Shown here in pieces: positions 35,067-50,200 of a stretch of DNA of 64,000 nucleotides. The notes beneath the pieces were generated by a model, which ran no database searches, was not told the DNA's origin, and saw only the letters and a program-made list of their open reading frames with translations. The number at the start of each line of letters is the position of its first letter. Positions within the stretch are counted from its first letter, which is position 1. Position numbers and translations under genes: made by a program. Source of the DNA: Hemibagrus wyckioides (lineage: Eukaryota; Chordata; Actinopteri; Siluriformes; Bagridae); NCBI RefSeq assembly GCF_019097595.1, contig NC_080711.1, forward strand, positions 16,757,428-16,821,427, given 5' to 3'.

Positions 35067-38000
35067 GTCTAAAAAGGAGAAAATTGTTGAGTCTTGACTT
35101 TATGAATTATGTCTTTTTGATTGGCACTGGTGTACACTACACTGGAAAAAAGCAGCGTTTAAAATCCTGCAAAATCTGTAAAGTTTACAGATTTCAACAT
35201 CTCTCAATTCATTAAAGGAAATCCCATTTATAACGTACTTATAGAAAAACAACATTTACTAGCTCATTTGAAAGAAATCTAAGTTTACAGTAGATTTAAC
35301 TATACATTTAAAATCCTCTACATCAGTCTTGGTCTCATCAACTGAGCTAAAAATATTTCAGCATTAAACACGAGCCTCATACTCCACACCCTGCTAAGCT
35401 CTTTTAATGCTAACATCTAACTTTTCACTAACATCTAACTATCACTTATTACTCTGTCATCTCTATAGAGTGTGTCAGGACTTTTCTCTGTTTTTTGGTA
35501 TCTGGGGAAATAATGCAGTTCTTGTCATTCAATGAATTCAGTGAGAATGAGGCACTGATGGACAAAATGTACCAAAGCCTAGTGATAGGTGACAGGAGAC
35601 TCAGATCACAGGTCTGCATCAGTCATGTCATTGGTGAGAAAATGGTAAAATATTAGTCTTAAGATCATTTGATGGAGAGGCTTTCAGCAGACTGTTAATG
35701 TGTACACCGGAGTAGTGCAGACATGCCACAGATTACAATGATAGCTTTGTAACAGTGCTATAGCTAGCAATAATGAAATGCTCAAAATTCTGTTGTTCAT
35801 TTATTCATCAGGAATTGTCTTAATTTTTAGGGACTGGGTGATACTCAGAAACTGGCTTATAATCAGGATCTGGTTTAATTGTCAGCAACTGTCTTATAAT
35901 CCGAAACTGGCTTATCCACATCATGATAGATAGATCGAACCTCAGAGTGTGAGGTGACAAAACTACCTGCTGCACCAGAGCATGCTTAACATTTTCTTTA
36001 TACTGAATGTTATAGTGTAATGAAATTGATCAGTATTACTACAGACATCTGACTTAAGCCACAATTTCTCAAAATTCTCAAAAGATAAATCCTTTATAAA
36101 TGTGACCTTTACCATTTTGTTGCATATATTCAGTGTTAGGAGTAAAACTCAGATGGTGCATCAGTTATCAAGCAGTCCTGTTCAGTGGCCTGTTCACCCC
36201 AGCAACTTGAGACTCAAAGAATGTAAGTGGTTAGAGAAGAAACCAGCATTTAAACTATAGTATTTTTTCTTTGCATGTTCTGTTTGTAATTTTCATGTCT
36301 ATCATATAGAAAAAAAACCATACATATGCGTACAACAAACCATGTTGCATACCCATCTGGATGCTGAATATGTCCTTGTTAAAGCAACGTTAACTCAAAT
36401 TGCCATTGATGTTACCTCTCAGACTCCTGCTTTATTATTTTTGTTGAGGGAGGTGGCATGGGTCTACAGTTTGTATTTTAAAAGTGCAATAGAAACTTAT
36501 TGAATTGAGCGGACATGTAGAAATAAAGACATAAATACAAAATAAGACATTATCAAGGTTATGATTCAATGCTTAAAGCAGTCCAGGGATCCCTGAAAGT
36601 TTTCATATATTTAATGAATATTTTGGCTAGCTTTTGGAACTACTGAGCTTTTTGTTCATGTATTTTCTACTCACATACAACATGTATTATTATAACTGCC
36701 ATTTGATTTAATTGGCATTGTTTATAAGCCGACCTTTCAGTTATTGAGGATTGGTTCAACTCAGGTGACCAGTTAAAATGCTAAGAACTAAGAAATGGCA
36801 ATGAATTATTTTTATTTTTTTTAAATCATGGAACCCCATGCTTTGCTTCTCAGACCACCGTTGGTCCCCAGACCCCACATTGAGAATCACTGATTATCTG
36901 CTACATTTTGGATATTTCCAAAAAGCACTGTCTTGCTGGTTCCTTATAAATCCATAAACAATAAATGCTGTTTACACTCAAGGAATTCTTGATACTAACA
37001 TGCTGTTGTGGAATGCCAATATTTTGAAATAAGTAATATCACATCTGTAAAGCTTCACACAAAGCTTACATAAAATTTTAAACCCATGTCAGGGATTGCT
37101 TTTTTTGAAGTTTGCTTTATGAACCCCCTTTTACATACAGTTTGGATCTGTTGTTGCTACAATATCTCCTGTTGTAAATCCCGAAAACATCGCCATGGTG
37201 ACCATTTTGTTACTGTGTTTGTCAGTTGTTTCTAGAAATTATGCAGGCCAAGAGAATCAAACGCATTCAGAGGGCCATTGCTCTTCATAATTATAAACAT
37301 TTCGGCAGTGAAACGTCCAGCTGCCTCACAGGCACTCAGCAGAGTCTGACCAGGTGGCGGCTGACACACACGCTCTTCTAGAAAAGCATCACAAAGCATG
37401 ATAACCCAGACAGCTCCATATAAACACACAATGACCTGGGAAGTTTATTAAGTGGATAATACATTTAATGTCAGACTGCTGTCTGAAAACCTTTTTGTAA
37501 AGGCCAGCTACCAAATATTTCAACGTGAAAAACCTGAAATGTTTTATCTCCTCCCACCCGCAGTTATATAAACAATAGCCTCTGAACAAACGATGATTCC
37601 TGCATGAATCGCTGCCATGAATGTTATGAATGAGTGCTAATGCAATTCAGGAGTAAAAGAAGGATGCCTTGGAAAATGAAGTGGAAGATGGAAATGGGAT
37701 GCGGGCTCAGTTAATCCCAGGATGGATTAAACTCGACCTGCCTGCTGCACTTCCTGTGAACCCAACACATCTGCAGGCTTGTGTTGTGCTTGATAGACCC
37801 AGACCCATGTATCAACTTGATCCATATATATCAAAACTCCTCAGAGATAAGACTGCTCATCTCTTTTGCTTTTCATGACAAAATAAATCTCATTAAGAAG
37901 GAGAAGGTAGCAGAAGAATAGATAGCATCCCCATAGCATCCTAGATAGAACAGGGTAGGATAGGATAGGGTTTGAATATTTGTGCAATACGAGATGCTCT

Positions 38001-40853
38001 TCTGCTCACCACAGCTGTAAAGACAGATAATTTGATTGAGTTCCTGGCCATTTAAACCTGTTTCTGTTACTGGAACTGTTGCTCACTCAGTGGTTTGTTT
38101 TTGCATTTTTCTTTGACACTCTAGAGATTGCTGCATTTGAAATTTTTATTCAAACTCAAACCAGCCTGCCTGGTACCAACAAACATGCAACAATCGAAGT
38201 CACAGAGATCAAATATTTTCCCAATCACCGGTGAATCCAATAGAACACCTTTGGGATATGGTAGAACAGGAGACTCATCTTGAAAGTGCACCTTAAAAAT
38301 CTGCAGAAATTATGGGATGTCAACATGGACCAGAATCTCAGAGGAATGTTTCCAACATCTTGTGGAATTCATGCAGTGAAGAATTGAAGCAGTTTTGAGA
38401 GCAAAAAGAGGCCCTACCCAGCATTAATATAGTGTTCCTAATAAAGTACTCTGAGAGTGTATGGAGTAAGGAATAAAACACTTTGAGTCATGCTGTTATA
38501 GGGAAATAATAAAAAAAAAATCATTGGCATGGTGGTGTGACATGGCCAAACATAAAGTGGAGTTATTTTCACAAACCTTCAGTGATTATTTTGTGCTTAT
38601 AACATGCCCTGATGTGTTTTTACTCCTCTTAAAAAAAACAGGAATTTAGCAACAATTACAAAGCTCCAAGTATCCTGAAGACATAGTAATCTTCATTTTC
38701 TCCATACTCAGCTGTGGCAGAAAACATACTGTTACAAATGTGCAGACTCCAGAGGCTCCTATAAATGTTTAATAAACAAGTTCTTACAGAAACCTTCATC
38801 ATATCAATGATAATACAGTTAACTTTGTTAAACAGCACTGCCATCTGCTATACAAGTCCCTGGGCTGTTACAATAGAAGTAATAATGTATCATGACGAGT
38901 GCATTAATATAAACTTTTTAAGTTATAGTCAGCACTACAGTCATATCTGCACTTATAGAAAATGAATCATTACTTACTGGCCAGATGAGAGACTATAACA
39001 ACACTGTTGTATAAGTGCCTGTATAAAACGGTGCAGGCTTCACAGGATTGTTCCACAGTGCCACAGTTTGACAGGATAAAGGTAATACAATAGTGATACA
39101 TAAATAGCCTGTTACACAGAGTATCTGAAATAAACATATTATACTCTCCTTTAGATGCTATTACAGTTGAGTGCAAAAATTTGCAAATGTAAAATGAAGC
39201 TTATTTTATAAAAAATTTAATACATTTAAATTATTAAATTTACATTTAATAATTCAACAAAAATAAGAATAATTAAAAATAATATTTAAAAATAACCTCC
39301 CTTTCTGAATATAATGTAAATATTCTGTAATAACTTCCATGTCCTCCTTGCCTTTACAGCACTTATAGAACTTCCTCTTAGTTGTAATCAATCCACTCCT
39401 TCCTGACATACAGATCTGTTGTAACTCTTTCTGATTGCTCTGCCGATAATTGCCTTTTGAAATATAATTCAGCCAGACTTCATATAATGCCTTCATTAGT
39501 TCAGGTTTGGAAACCTATCGCAAAACTTGTTTCTTTTTTTCTGTTCTTTTCTAAAACTTTCTATTCTATTGTTGATCGTTTTTGAAGTTAGTAATTATAA
39601 AACAAAGCTACATTTTACTTTTTGTATCTACAATAAATGGAAGATGCAAATTCTGGAATATTTTACTTTATATGCAAAAAATGATAGTTATAGTGTAGAC
39701 GTTTTGCTGGCTGGTGATAATGTATGTCATGCACTCCTTACTGTGTAAATCTGCACTAGACCTGTTAACAGCTAATACACTCATGTGTTTTCCATTCACA
39801 TGGTATGGATGTTTCGGTGCCAGGAATATGGACACCAAATTGCCCATTGCACCTTTCCACCTTCCTCACTGCTCCTGTCCATTACAATTTCAGGAAGCAG
39901 TTATAAAATGAATTTTCTGGAATGAATACATGTACATTTTCCATTAGTAGAATCACATGGGAGGGGAAGGGATATGTTGAAATATGTTTTCATTTAAGTT
40001 GTTACAGATTTTATGCATGACAGTCATAAATCATGGACCATCTGTGTTTTATGTGTGAGAAATGCAGTTCACCTGACAACCAACAGTTTTTCACTGTCAT
40101 GGGCTGTGTGTGTCTTCATGGATATGTAAAGGCACCGCACATATGTGTAGGAAAGATGGAAGAGCTAAGATGTCTATGATGCCTTAGGTAGGTTTATATT
40201 GAGATAATGGATAGCGGGTTGAAGAGGTCGGTGCTGGAGGAGAAAACAAAAGAATCCACTGTGGCCCTGAATATAGCACTCTGTAGAGTGAGTGTGTGTG
40301 GGGAGGTTGGGGGAGGGTAAGATAGGGGTGCCAGGGGTGAGATTGGTTACCAGATGGCACTGACAAATAACTCCACATGTGTGTGTTGTTTCACAGTCAG
40401 AGTCTCGTGGCACTGCAGCCCTAATAGCTCAGTTAATTTGATGATGCACACATGTGCAGCACCTGGAGCAAATATAGCCTCAATGCTAGCAAAGCTGAAT
40501 GTTGTAGCTTGTGATGTGGTGAGGAGCACTTGAATGTCCCAGACAGAATCAAAGAGCCAAACTAAACAACCTTTTAGGGTGCAACTTTGAGCAACAACAC
40601 AGAATTGTCCATATTGTTCCTCCTTTTGCCTCATTGTGCTTTCTATGTTGTTTTGTATAATCATGGAAAAAGACGTTTTCTAAGACGCTGAAATTTACCA
40701 TAAATAATTCTATGAAGCATATATAATGTTCTCTTTTGGACTGGCTTCCCATCACCAGTGGATTCCTGCCTCATGTTCAGTGTTTGCAGGTAGACTGCAA
40801 ATCAACTGTGTCCCTGACCAGGATAAAGTGTTTACTGAAGATGAAAGAAAAAA

Positions 40854-40892
<39 letters not shown>

Positions 40893-43800
40893 TATACAGA
40901 TAGAATGAATGAATGAACTCTACACAAAAAGTCTTTTCTATCCTATATGTAAAAAACCTTTATGAACTCTTAACTAAGAACCTTTAGCAAGATGTTTTTC
41001 TAAGAGTGTTCTAGGCTTTCACTATATTTGGACCATAAGTTAATAATACTGATTTGCTGATCTTTGGTCTCATATGATTCAAAACATTTCTGTCTTTCCC
41101 AAAGTTCTCAGCATGTCACAAGGCTGACCTGCCAAAGCCTTCAGGAGAATATTAGATTGGAGTATGTCCACACACAGCCCCTGTGAGTCAGATCTAAACT
41201 ATTGCCAGCAATAGACTTAAACCATAAGTATAATGGTCACAGAGATGGGTTTGACAGAGGCTGTGCATGGCCTTTATTCGTGTGTTCTTTAGATTATCAG
41301 GCTTCACTTAATTGGCTTTAATGTAAGTGCAAGTGCATGATTCAGGTCATTGAAAACTTTTGAAGAAGATAGCTTTGAAGACTGCTGAAATACTGAATCA
41401 TCTCCTAAAATTCTAGAGTTTTTTTTATTATTATTTTTTATTTATATGCATAAAGGTTACAGGGAATTACACCATGTTCTGCTTTTTCTGACCTTTTTAG
41501 TAGCAAGCTTAATATTTTTAAAACCTTTGGGTAGAAACATGTAATAATAGAAGCTTAGAGGGTTTTTGAATGAACAGAAGTGTGTTGCTTTTTATATATA
41601 TTTATATAATGCTTCAGCAGGCTCCCATTAATCCAATTAATCCTATCCTATTTAAACTGAATTTAAAGATTATCTGCGAATTTATTTGTTCTAACTATTG
41701 GATGGGGCTCATAGACAGATATTCATTCAAATCTTGAGATGGATTTCAATTCAGGGCTTAAAGTGAAGAGTATGAAGTCTAAATAAAGCAGGTACTTGAA
41801 CCCACATGTCCACACTTGGGTACTATTTCAGTTAAGCACACCTTTACTGACATGTTTGTAAAGCATCCTAGCACTGGTTTACCCGCTCAGTCGTGACACA
41901 TTCTCATGTGTATCCTGAGCCAAGGTATTGGACTCAAAACCATCAGCTCATGAACAACTTTTTCTGTCAATCATCATTCAGTAAAGATAGACTCATGAAG
42001 TGGCTCAAACTTGAACAAAGTCGGCCTGCACCCGCTCCTGCATTTGCCACATGGACCAGCATATACTTGTAACTGCACAGCCCTTATAAACTGCAGGCCT
42101 GAGTTGTGACTGAGAAGTAATACAGTGAGGAATGCAGTGTTTTTGCAAATCCTTTGTTCCTTTGTGAGCCAGAAATCCTTGACACAATGCAGGTGTGGAT
42201 ATAGATGAAGTGGATATAGATCTTTTCAGGGGATGCATATGAAGCTTGATGTTTCAAACAGACATCGCGGTCAAAGGGCTCAATGGTCATTCACCAACAA
42301 CTGGAAGGGCTGAAAGATAGCAGTGATGTCTGGTGCGGGTCCTTTATGAAGCAGACTAAATGGTGAAAATTTTGAGTGTGAGAAATTATCCTATTCTGGT
42401 GAAACCATATTGTTCATCAGGATGTGTACAGAGAATAGTTTATGGATGATTAGTAGTTGGCCTGAGATGGAACACTATTAAGACTTCCTGAGCATGGTAA
42501 TTTAAGAATATTTCATTCATTCATCTTCAGTAACTGCTTTATCCTGGTCAGGGTCACAGTGGGGCCAGAGACTATCCCAGGAACACTGTGAATGAGGTAG
42601 GAAGCCAATCCACCAATCCTCCTAGCCAATCCACCTACCAGTATTTAATTTTTTTAACCATTCAATTAAGGAACAGTTTCTTCAAAAGTTGCTATAATCA
42701 TTGAAGATACTGGGATTCATTTATGTTAGGAAGCTCATGGTAATTATTTCCTCTAGTTTTTTGTTAGCCTGGTTAATATTGATATGTACCTGATTTCAGC
42801 TCAGTGTAAAAAAGCAGATTCTTTAGCTTGAGCCCATGGCCAGTCAAGCAGTTGGTACTGCTATTTGAACCTGATTGAACTTTTGGAAGTCTAATATCTC
42901 TAGTTTACTGTGGGAAAGTGATGCTGAGTTAATTCTGTGTGTTATTGGCAAATGCTGGCAAACGTGTATGAGGGAGATTGACTGTGTATATTTTTGTGTG
43001 GAATGGAGGAGGGGGGAAAAAATCAAATTTACACGAATTTTCCACTCACGTCAAACGTAGACAATCAGCCAAAACAGCAAATTCACTTTCTTTCTCAGCA
43101 CATAATTTGCTGTCGCATTGTACGGGAATGAGACTTAAGTAGGACATGTGGCTTTCTGGGTTCCAAACCAAACAGCTGCCACCAACATTTGAAAGCAGAA
43201 TTGCACGGAAAGTTAAAAGTGATTCAGCCTTTGTGATTCAGCAAAAGAAATAATGACAATATACGGTACAGTTTTCATTAAAAAAAAAAAGCAAAAAAGA
43301 TTGAAAAAATAAACGTTATGCACTATAATTCTAATTTTCCACTGAACCAAGAGGAGAAACTACGTAGTGTTAACAAAATGTTTTTTAGAATTACTTTAGC
43401 TTTAACTACCATTTATTAAATATATGTGCCAAAATTAAGTACAATTAATAATATTATTAATATTATTTTTTTTATTTGCTGTCAGTCTCCAATATTTCAG
43501 CTGTTGCCGTTAACTAGGCCCTGTTATCCTGGGTTATAAATATAAGGTTGCGGACATGTACACCATCAGCATGTTGGGTGACTGCATACAAATAAAAAGC
43601 ACCTGAAACCTCACTGTAAAATACAGGTTCACTAATGCTGGGAGCTAATACACTAATAGGGGACTGTGTTGAGCCTGGGGACTGTTTTGTTGCCTCTTTC
43701 AGGAGTTTGAGTCTTGACTTTAAATAGAGCTTTCAGCAAGACGATGGGCCAAGCAGACTTCAAAAAAGAACACAGCAATGGTCAAAGACAATGGTTAAAG

Positions 43801-44236
43801 AAAATGACAATGAAAAATATACATTTTTTTACTAATGGTCTCCAGATTTGAACCTCAGTGACGTAGGGAAGTTCACTTACACAAACCTAAGAATATAAAA
43901 TAATATATACAAATTATTATATATTAAAGGATAAATTCCAACTTATTTTACTGGTTTATCAAATAGTTCATTTAGTAGTCTTTTTACTTAGCAAAAATGG
44001 CATTGTAAAAAAAAAAATTTCTTCCTTTGAGGCTTGTTGTTGGTTCTGAGCCAGTACTTGATGTCAGTGCAATAGTAAAAGAAAAACATTTCCTTCTAAA
44101 TATAATGTGGCTACGAACAGCATGGGTATGGAAAAAGAGGCATTTTTAAGAATGAGGCTCAGTTCAAATGGTTATAGGTGAATGAAAATCAACTAACTGT
44201 TTCAGCTGTGAAAGATAACTAAAAGCACAGGAGAAC

Positions 44237-44279
<43 letters not shown>

Positions 44280-47200
44280 CGTTCGATAATTTTTTTGCTT
44301 GTTTATCATGGTATGTGTAAAAATCCCTTTTTTAGTAACTGCATAAAAACAAAAATCATGAACTGACTGGAATAATTTTATCAAGAAAAATGCATGCAAA
44401 GTCATCTTCGGTACCAGTCCGGCTAATGCATCAGAGGATAATTGTGTCCTCATGCTGCTTTCCAAATCTTTTTGTCAACACATCACTGCTGGCTAAAATG
44501 CTGTTTAAGTAGGCAGCTAATTATATAATTCTCTTTTATAGCTGTGTTTAATTCTGCACAACCTTCTCTCGCATCCTGCTGTAATCACAGCACCAGGGCT
44601 ATGAGGCATGATGTCCAAAGAATTAGGCACCCATTGGACCAACAGCAGCTGCTTGCTTCAGCACATCTGGCAGTGCTTGAGGCTCATGCCACACTGGTAC
44701 TCATTTCTTTTGGAAGGTCATACCAATTAATGCAGTGGCAAAAAAATGACAGGTTTTCTTCCCATTGCAGCATTTTATTTTTATTTTTTTACTGTGCAAT
44801 TGAAGCCTTTTTGCAGATTCCGAGCAAGTATCACCGTTTGCTAATACCATTTTGCTAATGCCAAAAGGCTGAAATAAAACACATGGTAAATTTTGGACAA
44901 ATATATGAAAAACAATAGAGAAGTGAAGTTTTTGTGGAGCCTTTAATATAGTCCTGGATAGGATGCACTGTGAAATATGAGGTTTGATTGCAAAACCAGA
45001 TAAAACCAGGTGCAGCTCCATATGAGGATATATTTTTCTCCTATTTAATCTCAATTTAAAACACTGCCTCTGCAGATGGTGTTTTTGCAAAGAAATGCAG
45101 AGTGAAGCCAAGGAAAATGAATGTGGCAGCAGCCCGAGCGTTTTCATGAGTCACTGTGAATTTCAAAGACTTGGCTCTCTCACTCTCTAATGGCTTTTAC
45201 ACCCTGTTGATTTTCCCCGGCAATCACAGGACCTGGATTAGATTACTGTCCTCTTTCCGTTTTAGACGTAACGCATAAAGCTCCGGAAGTCTTCACTCTG
45301 TCTGAATGCAATGTGCCTCTTGGCAAGGCGCAGGTCCAAATATTATCACCTGTCGATTGGTGCGGAAGAGCAACCTCTAAATAAAACTTGCCTTAAAAGA
45401 GCAACTTGGAAAAGCTGACCTGGAAAACCCCAGACCGTTTTTCTTTTTAAGGAAGTCGATTACCTTCAAGATTTATTTACAAAATTGCGTCATGTGTTTT
45501 CTTACTTCTAAAGTAGTTCATGAGAGTGGATTTGAAAATTCTGGTATACTAATTCATCCATACTCGGAGGGGGAGATTTAAACGTAAAATATTCTTTATT
45601 TCCCAACACACATTTTTCTTTATATTTCCTTAATGAGCAGAAGCGTCAGAAGCTGATAAAGGAGAGAAAAAGCTCCCGGAAATGAAAGTGTCGTAGCGGA
45701 CCCTTGTAAGGCGATTGCCAGGTGCTGAAAGCCAACACCGGTGAGAAAGCTATGCAGAGAGAGAGTGTACGTTTTTCTTCTTGTATTTTTAGCCTTTCGC
45801 ATTAAAAAAACACCCCTGTCTATTCAATCTGTGCATATTCTGATGCCCACAACCATCACACCTTTCCATATGTTTTTTTTCCCCAATTTGTTTATTGGAG
45901 TCTCATATTCCCTGTTTCTTTATATCCTCTTTATACACTATATTGCCAAAAGTATTCGCTCACCTGCCTTGACTCGCATATGAACTTAAGTGACATCCCA
46001 TTCCTAATCCATAGGGTTCAATATGACATCAGTCCACCCTTTGCAGCTATAACAGCTTCAACTCTTCTGGGAAGGCTGTCCACAAGGTTTAGGAGTGTGT
46101 TTATGGGAATTTTTGACCATTCTTCCAGAAGCGCATTTGTGAGGTCACACACTGATGTTGGACGAGAAGGCCTGGCTCTCAGTCTCCGCTCTAATTCATC
46201 CCAAAGGTGTTCTATCGGGTTGAGGTCAGGACTCTGTGCAGGCCAGTCAAGTTCATCCACACAAGACTCTGTCATCCATGTCTTTATGGACCTTGCTTTG
46301 TGCACTGGTGCGCAGTCATGTTGGAAGAGGAAGGGGCCAGCTCCAAACTGTTCCCACAAAGTTGGGAGCATGGAATTGTCCAAAATGTCTTGGTATGCTG
46401 AAGCATTGAGAGTTCCTTTCACTGGAACTAAGGGGCCAAGCCCAGCTCCTGAAAAACAACCCCACACCATAATCCCCCCTCCACCAAACTTTACACTTGG
46501 CACAATGCAGTCAGACAAGTACCGTTCTCCTGGCAACCGCCAAACCCAGACTCGTCCATCAGATTGCCAGATGGAGAAGTGCGATTCGTCACTCCAGAGA
46601 ACGCGTCTCCACTGCTCTAGAGTCCAGTGGCGGCGTGCTTTACACCACTGCATCCGATGCTTTGCATTGCACTTGGTGATGTATGGCTTGGATGCAGCTG
46701 CTCGGCCATGGAAACCCATTCCATGAAGCTCTCTGCGCACTGTTCTTGAGCTAATCTGAAGGCCACATGAAGTTTGGAGGTCTGTAGCGATTGACTCTGC
46801 AGAAAGTTGGCGACCTCTTCGCACTATGCGCCTCAGCATCCGCTGACCCCGCTCCGTCAGTTTACGTGGCCTACCACTTCGTGGCTGAGTTGCTGTTGTT
46901 CCCAAACACTTCCACGTTCTTATAATACAGTTGACAGTTGACTGTGGAATATTTAGGAGCGAGGAAATTTCACGACTGGATTTGTTGCACAGGTGGCATC
47001 CTATCACAGTTCCACGCTGGAATTCACTGGGCTCCTGAGAGCGACCCATTCTTTCACAAATGTTTGTAAAAACAGTCTGCATGCCTAGGTGCTTGATTTT
47101 ATACACCTGTGGCCATGGAAGTGATTGGAACACCTGATTCTGATTATTTGGATGGGTGAGCGAATACTTTTGGCAATATAGTGTATCTTCCTACTTCTCA

Positions 47201-50200
47201 TTTTTCTGAATTTTAGATTTTTCTCCAGTCCCTCTTTCCATATTCCTTCTGGCTTTTGATTCTTCTGAGTGATTTAAGCTTGAATAGGAGTGTTTTTCTT
47301 TTTTGCTGACGTTCTTAGTGGTGTGTGGCTATGTGCAATCAGTCATGGTATGGGAACTGATGCCTGTTTCGTTCGAATAGACCCTGTGTTGCAGTGGTTT
47401 ATAATTTTAACTTATGGCATTAAAGCACATTTTTTGAACCCAGAGCTTACCTTCCAAGATGAAAATATGAGTTCTACCGGTAGTGAATCACCCAAGACAT
47501 ATTTTCTTTTCTGTGAGACCTAGTTTCATATATCTGAATACTGAACTGTTCAGCAGGCCACCAACACTACAAAGAGCTAATTGACATTTTCACAATTTAC
47601 TACTAAGCTATCTCTTTATGTGTGCACTCAGAGGAGTGATTCCTAATAATGCATCATGAAGAAGTTTAACCCCTGCACCCCTTGTTTACACTTTTGAACT
47701 CGACCCCCCCCTCCCACCCTACCCCTCTTCATCTTCTATTCCTTCATTTTCTCAGCATGTTCCCAGAAAACCTTTGGGAAGGATCCCAGGGCAAATACAA
47801 AAATATTAAAGATGAAAACAATACAGATGGAAAACCTCTGCCTGGATAAGCTATTTAGAAATGGTGCTATATTTATCTGATATTTATGTGATATGTTAGG
47901 TATTCCCTCATTAGAGGTTTGCGGTTAGAGCAGCTGTTCTGTTGTTCATTTGACACTTTTGTATAGTTTGCTGACTGAAGGAAGTAGAGACAGGTAGTTC
48001 AGACATATCAATAATTGAGTTCAGTTCAAAGAAAGTACAGCTTAATTATCAAGACCTTTCCTAATAATTTTGGCTTGAGTGTAAGTGGGCACTAATGTCT
48101 ATTTATACGCTCTTCAAGCATGTGTGCCTATAACTTGGTGCGTTGGCACGACCCTCCACATATAAAGGATGATAACATGAATGAATGCTTTCACAGCTGT
48201 GCGGTGTCGTTCCTGGGGCCCTGCATTAAGCTTTGGCTACGGCTGCAAAGCTTTTTTCTTAACCCTCTTTTAACTTCTCCTCTTGTTTTTCCAAGTGGCT
48301 AGGAGCGATTGTGTTTGGGTGGAAAAAGTAAGGAGTTTTCAGGTTGAGATGGATTGGATATGTTTCTGAGAACAGGGGCAGAAAAGGTGGAAGTCTTTTT
48401 CATAAACATAAGGTACATGCTACTGAAACAAAAGAACAAAATGTCTGGTTTGTGTTTCATTTATTTCCTGTTTTTTCCCGCTTGGCTCTCTCTTTTTCTA
48501 GTTCTTCTGATCAGCCCATAATTGAAAATTCTAGTAGAATTGTGGGGTTAGGGAAAGAGAATAATTCTCCATTGTAGAAAATAAAGCAGTACAGCAGGTT
48601 TGTGCTTTAATCACAAATTGAAAATGGGAACACATGTTCCATTTTAAACAGATTAAAGGAAAAGGCCAAGATTAGAAGAAAAAAGTGTAGGAACCGGGAA
48701 TTTCTGTGTGCAGGAAAGCTTAAGACAGGCAGACAAAAAAGAAGCAGGGCACTGTTGTGCTGGTCGTTGCAGATTACACAGAGTCATCAGGTTAGATTTC
48801 CCCTGCTCCCCTTAACAACCTGTGCAGGGCTGGAAATAAACTCCTTTTAATCACGTTAGATCTGTTTAATTAGTCCTGTTCTGGCGTGAGGCTATGTTGA
48901 AGCTATGCAGGAGAGGTTCACATTACTGCTGGAACAGCAACCACAGCCAAAATCCCCCCGAATCTAAGAATGACGGACGTGCCGAACCATTGAAGAAAGC
49001 AGGTTCGCTGCTCTCAGCCAAGCCGCTTTTGATGGAGCGCAGTGGGGAGACGAGGGGATGCGGCTGGAAAAGTCATGAGCAAAGCAGGATGGTTACGCAG
49101 GAAGGAAAATATGAACTTGCACCAAAGCCCTGAATAGCTGAGGCCTACACTTTCCTATTCTTTCCACCATGGCGCTCACAAGGAGGAAAGCAGGCAGAAA
49201 GCAGGAGCAGGGGGGTTGATTATTCCCATATGTGCATATAGACACCTGATATTTCTCCCAGTGGGTGGATCAGCATTCCCTGTCACTGACACAGATGCAC
49301 TCTTCATCTGTTAAACCCCTGTACCTAACTGCACAAAACTGAGGTTGTCAATTTTTTTTTTACCATTTAGAGCTGTACCATTTATTTCTGGCCAATTCTA
49401 AACTGCGGTAATTTAGCTAATGTAATCAAACCGCCATCTGGAAAGAAATCTGTTCAGAAAAGGATTATTTAAATAAACACATTTGGACAAACATTCTTAC
49501 TCATATGTAAAGCACTGATGTCATCTGCAGCTTGGTCCCACAGCCTACATGGGAGTGAATATTTATTTGCCAAGCCGTGTGATAGATGCGGCCCATCCTC
49601 TCCTCCCCACCTTCCTACTATAACTGCACAAGCTGATTATTTCATCTGCTCTACAGCTGAATGGTTCGATCAGTAGAGAAGTGACCTCACTGTCCTCCCA
49701 CTCTCAGATGACCAGAACACGATGGATTGAGTCATATTCCACAAATTACTGGGCAATACTAGTGTTTATTAGGTTTAGATCAGCATTTACTACTTTCTAG
49801 CTTTCAGCAAGAAAGTCGCTGCCAGATGTTGTTATGCTCAGAGCCTAGGCCTCCACGTGTCTGCCATTGAATTACACAATAACGGCAATAACTTCCTTTA
49901 CTTGAGGTAGTTTTGTATTTGCAGGCAAACAAACTATGCCTGAAAATTAGCCTGAGGTTGTTGATCAGCAACTCATTCGACTTCTTTTCCTCTTGTCACA
50001 CATAATTACTAGGAGGGAAGTGCCAGGGGTTCAAACATAGAAAAACATTCCATGGTGCCTTGTCAGTAGTAGAACGAATATTTGGTTGTCTTTACACCTT
50101 GGAAAGTGACAGACAAGACCAGTGAGTACGCTGGTACTTTAATTCCTGAAGGCTGAAATGTTTACATCTTGCACTTCTAGCTCTTCACATTCAACACCCC

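Noticed and set aside
36840..36893. hAT-like end GAGAATCACTG
   Set aside because: Only one terminal motif is visible and no matching left end or target duplication was found, so it was not annotated.
44701..45147. 148-residue minus-strand open frame in intron 7
   Set aside because: No family resemblance, no codon-level signal and antisense to CORO7; length is plausible by chance in this base composition.
45980..46726. 248-residue plus-strand open frame inside the Tc1 element
   Set aside because: It is the antisense shadow of the transposase gene.
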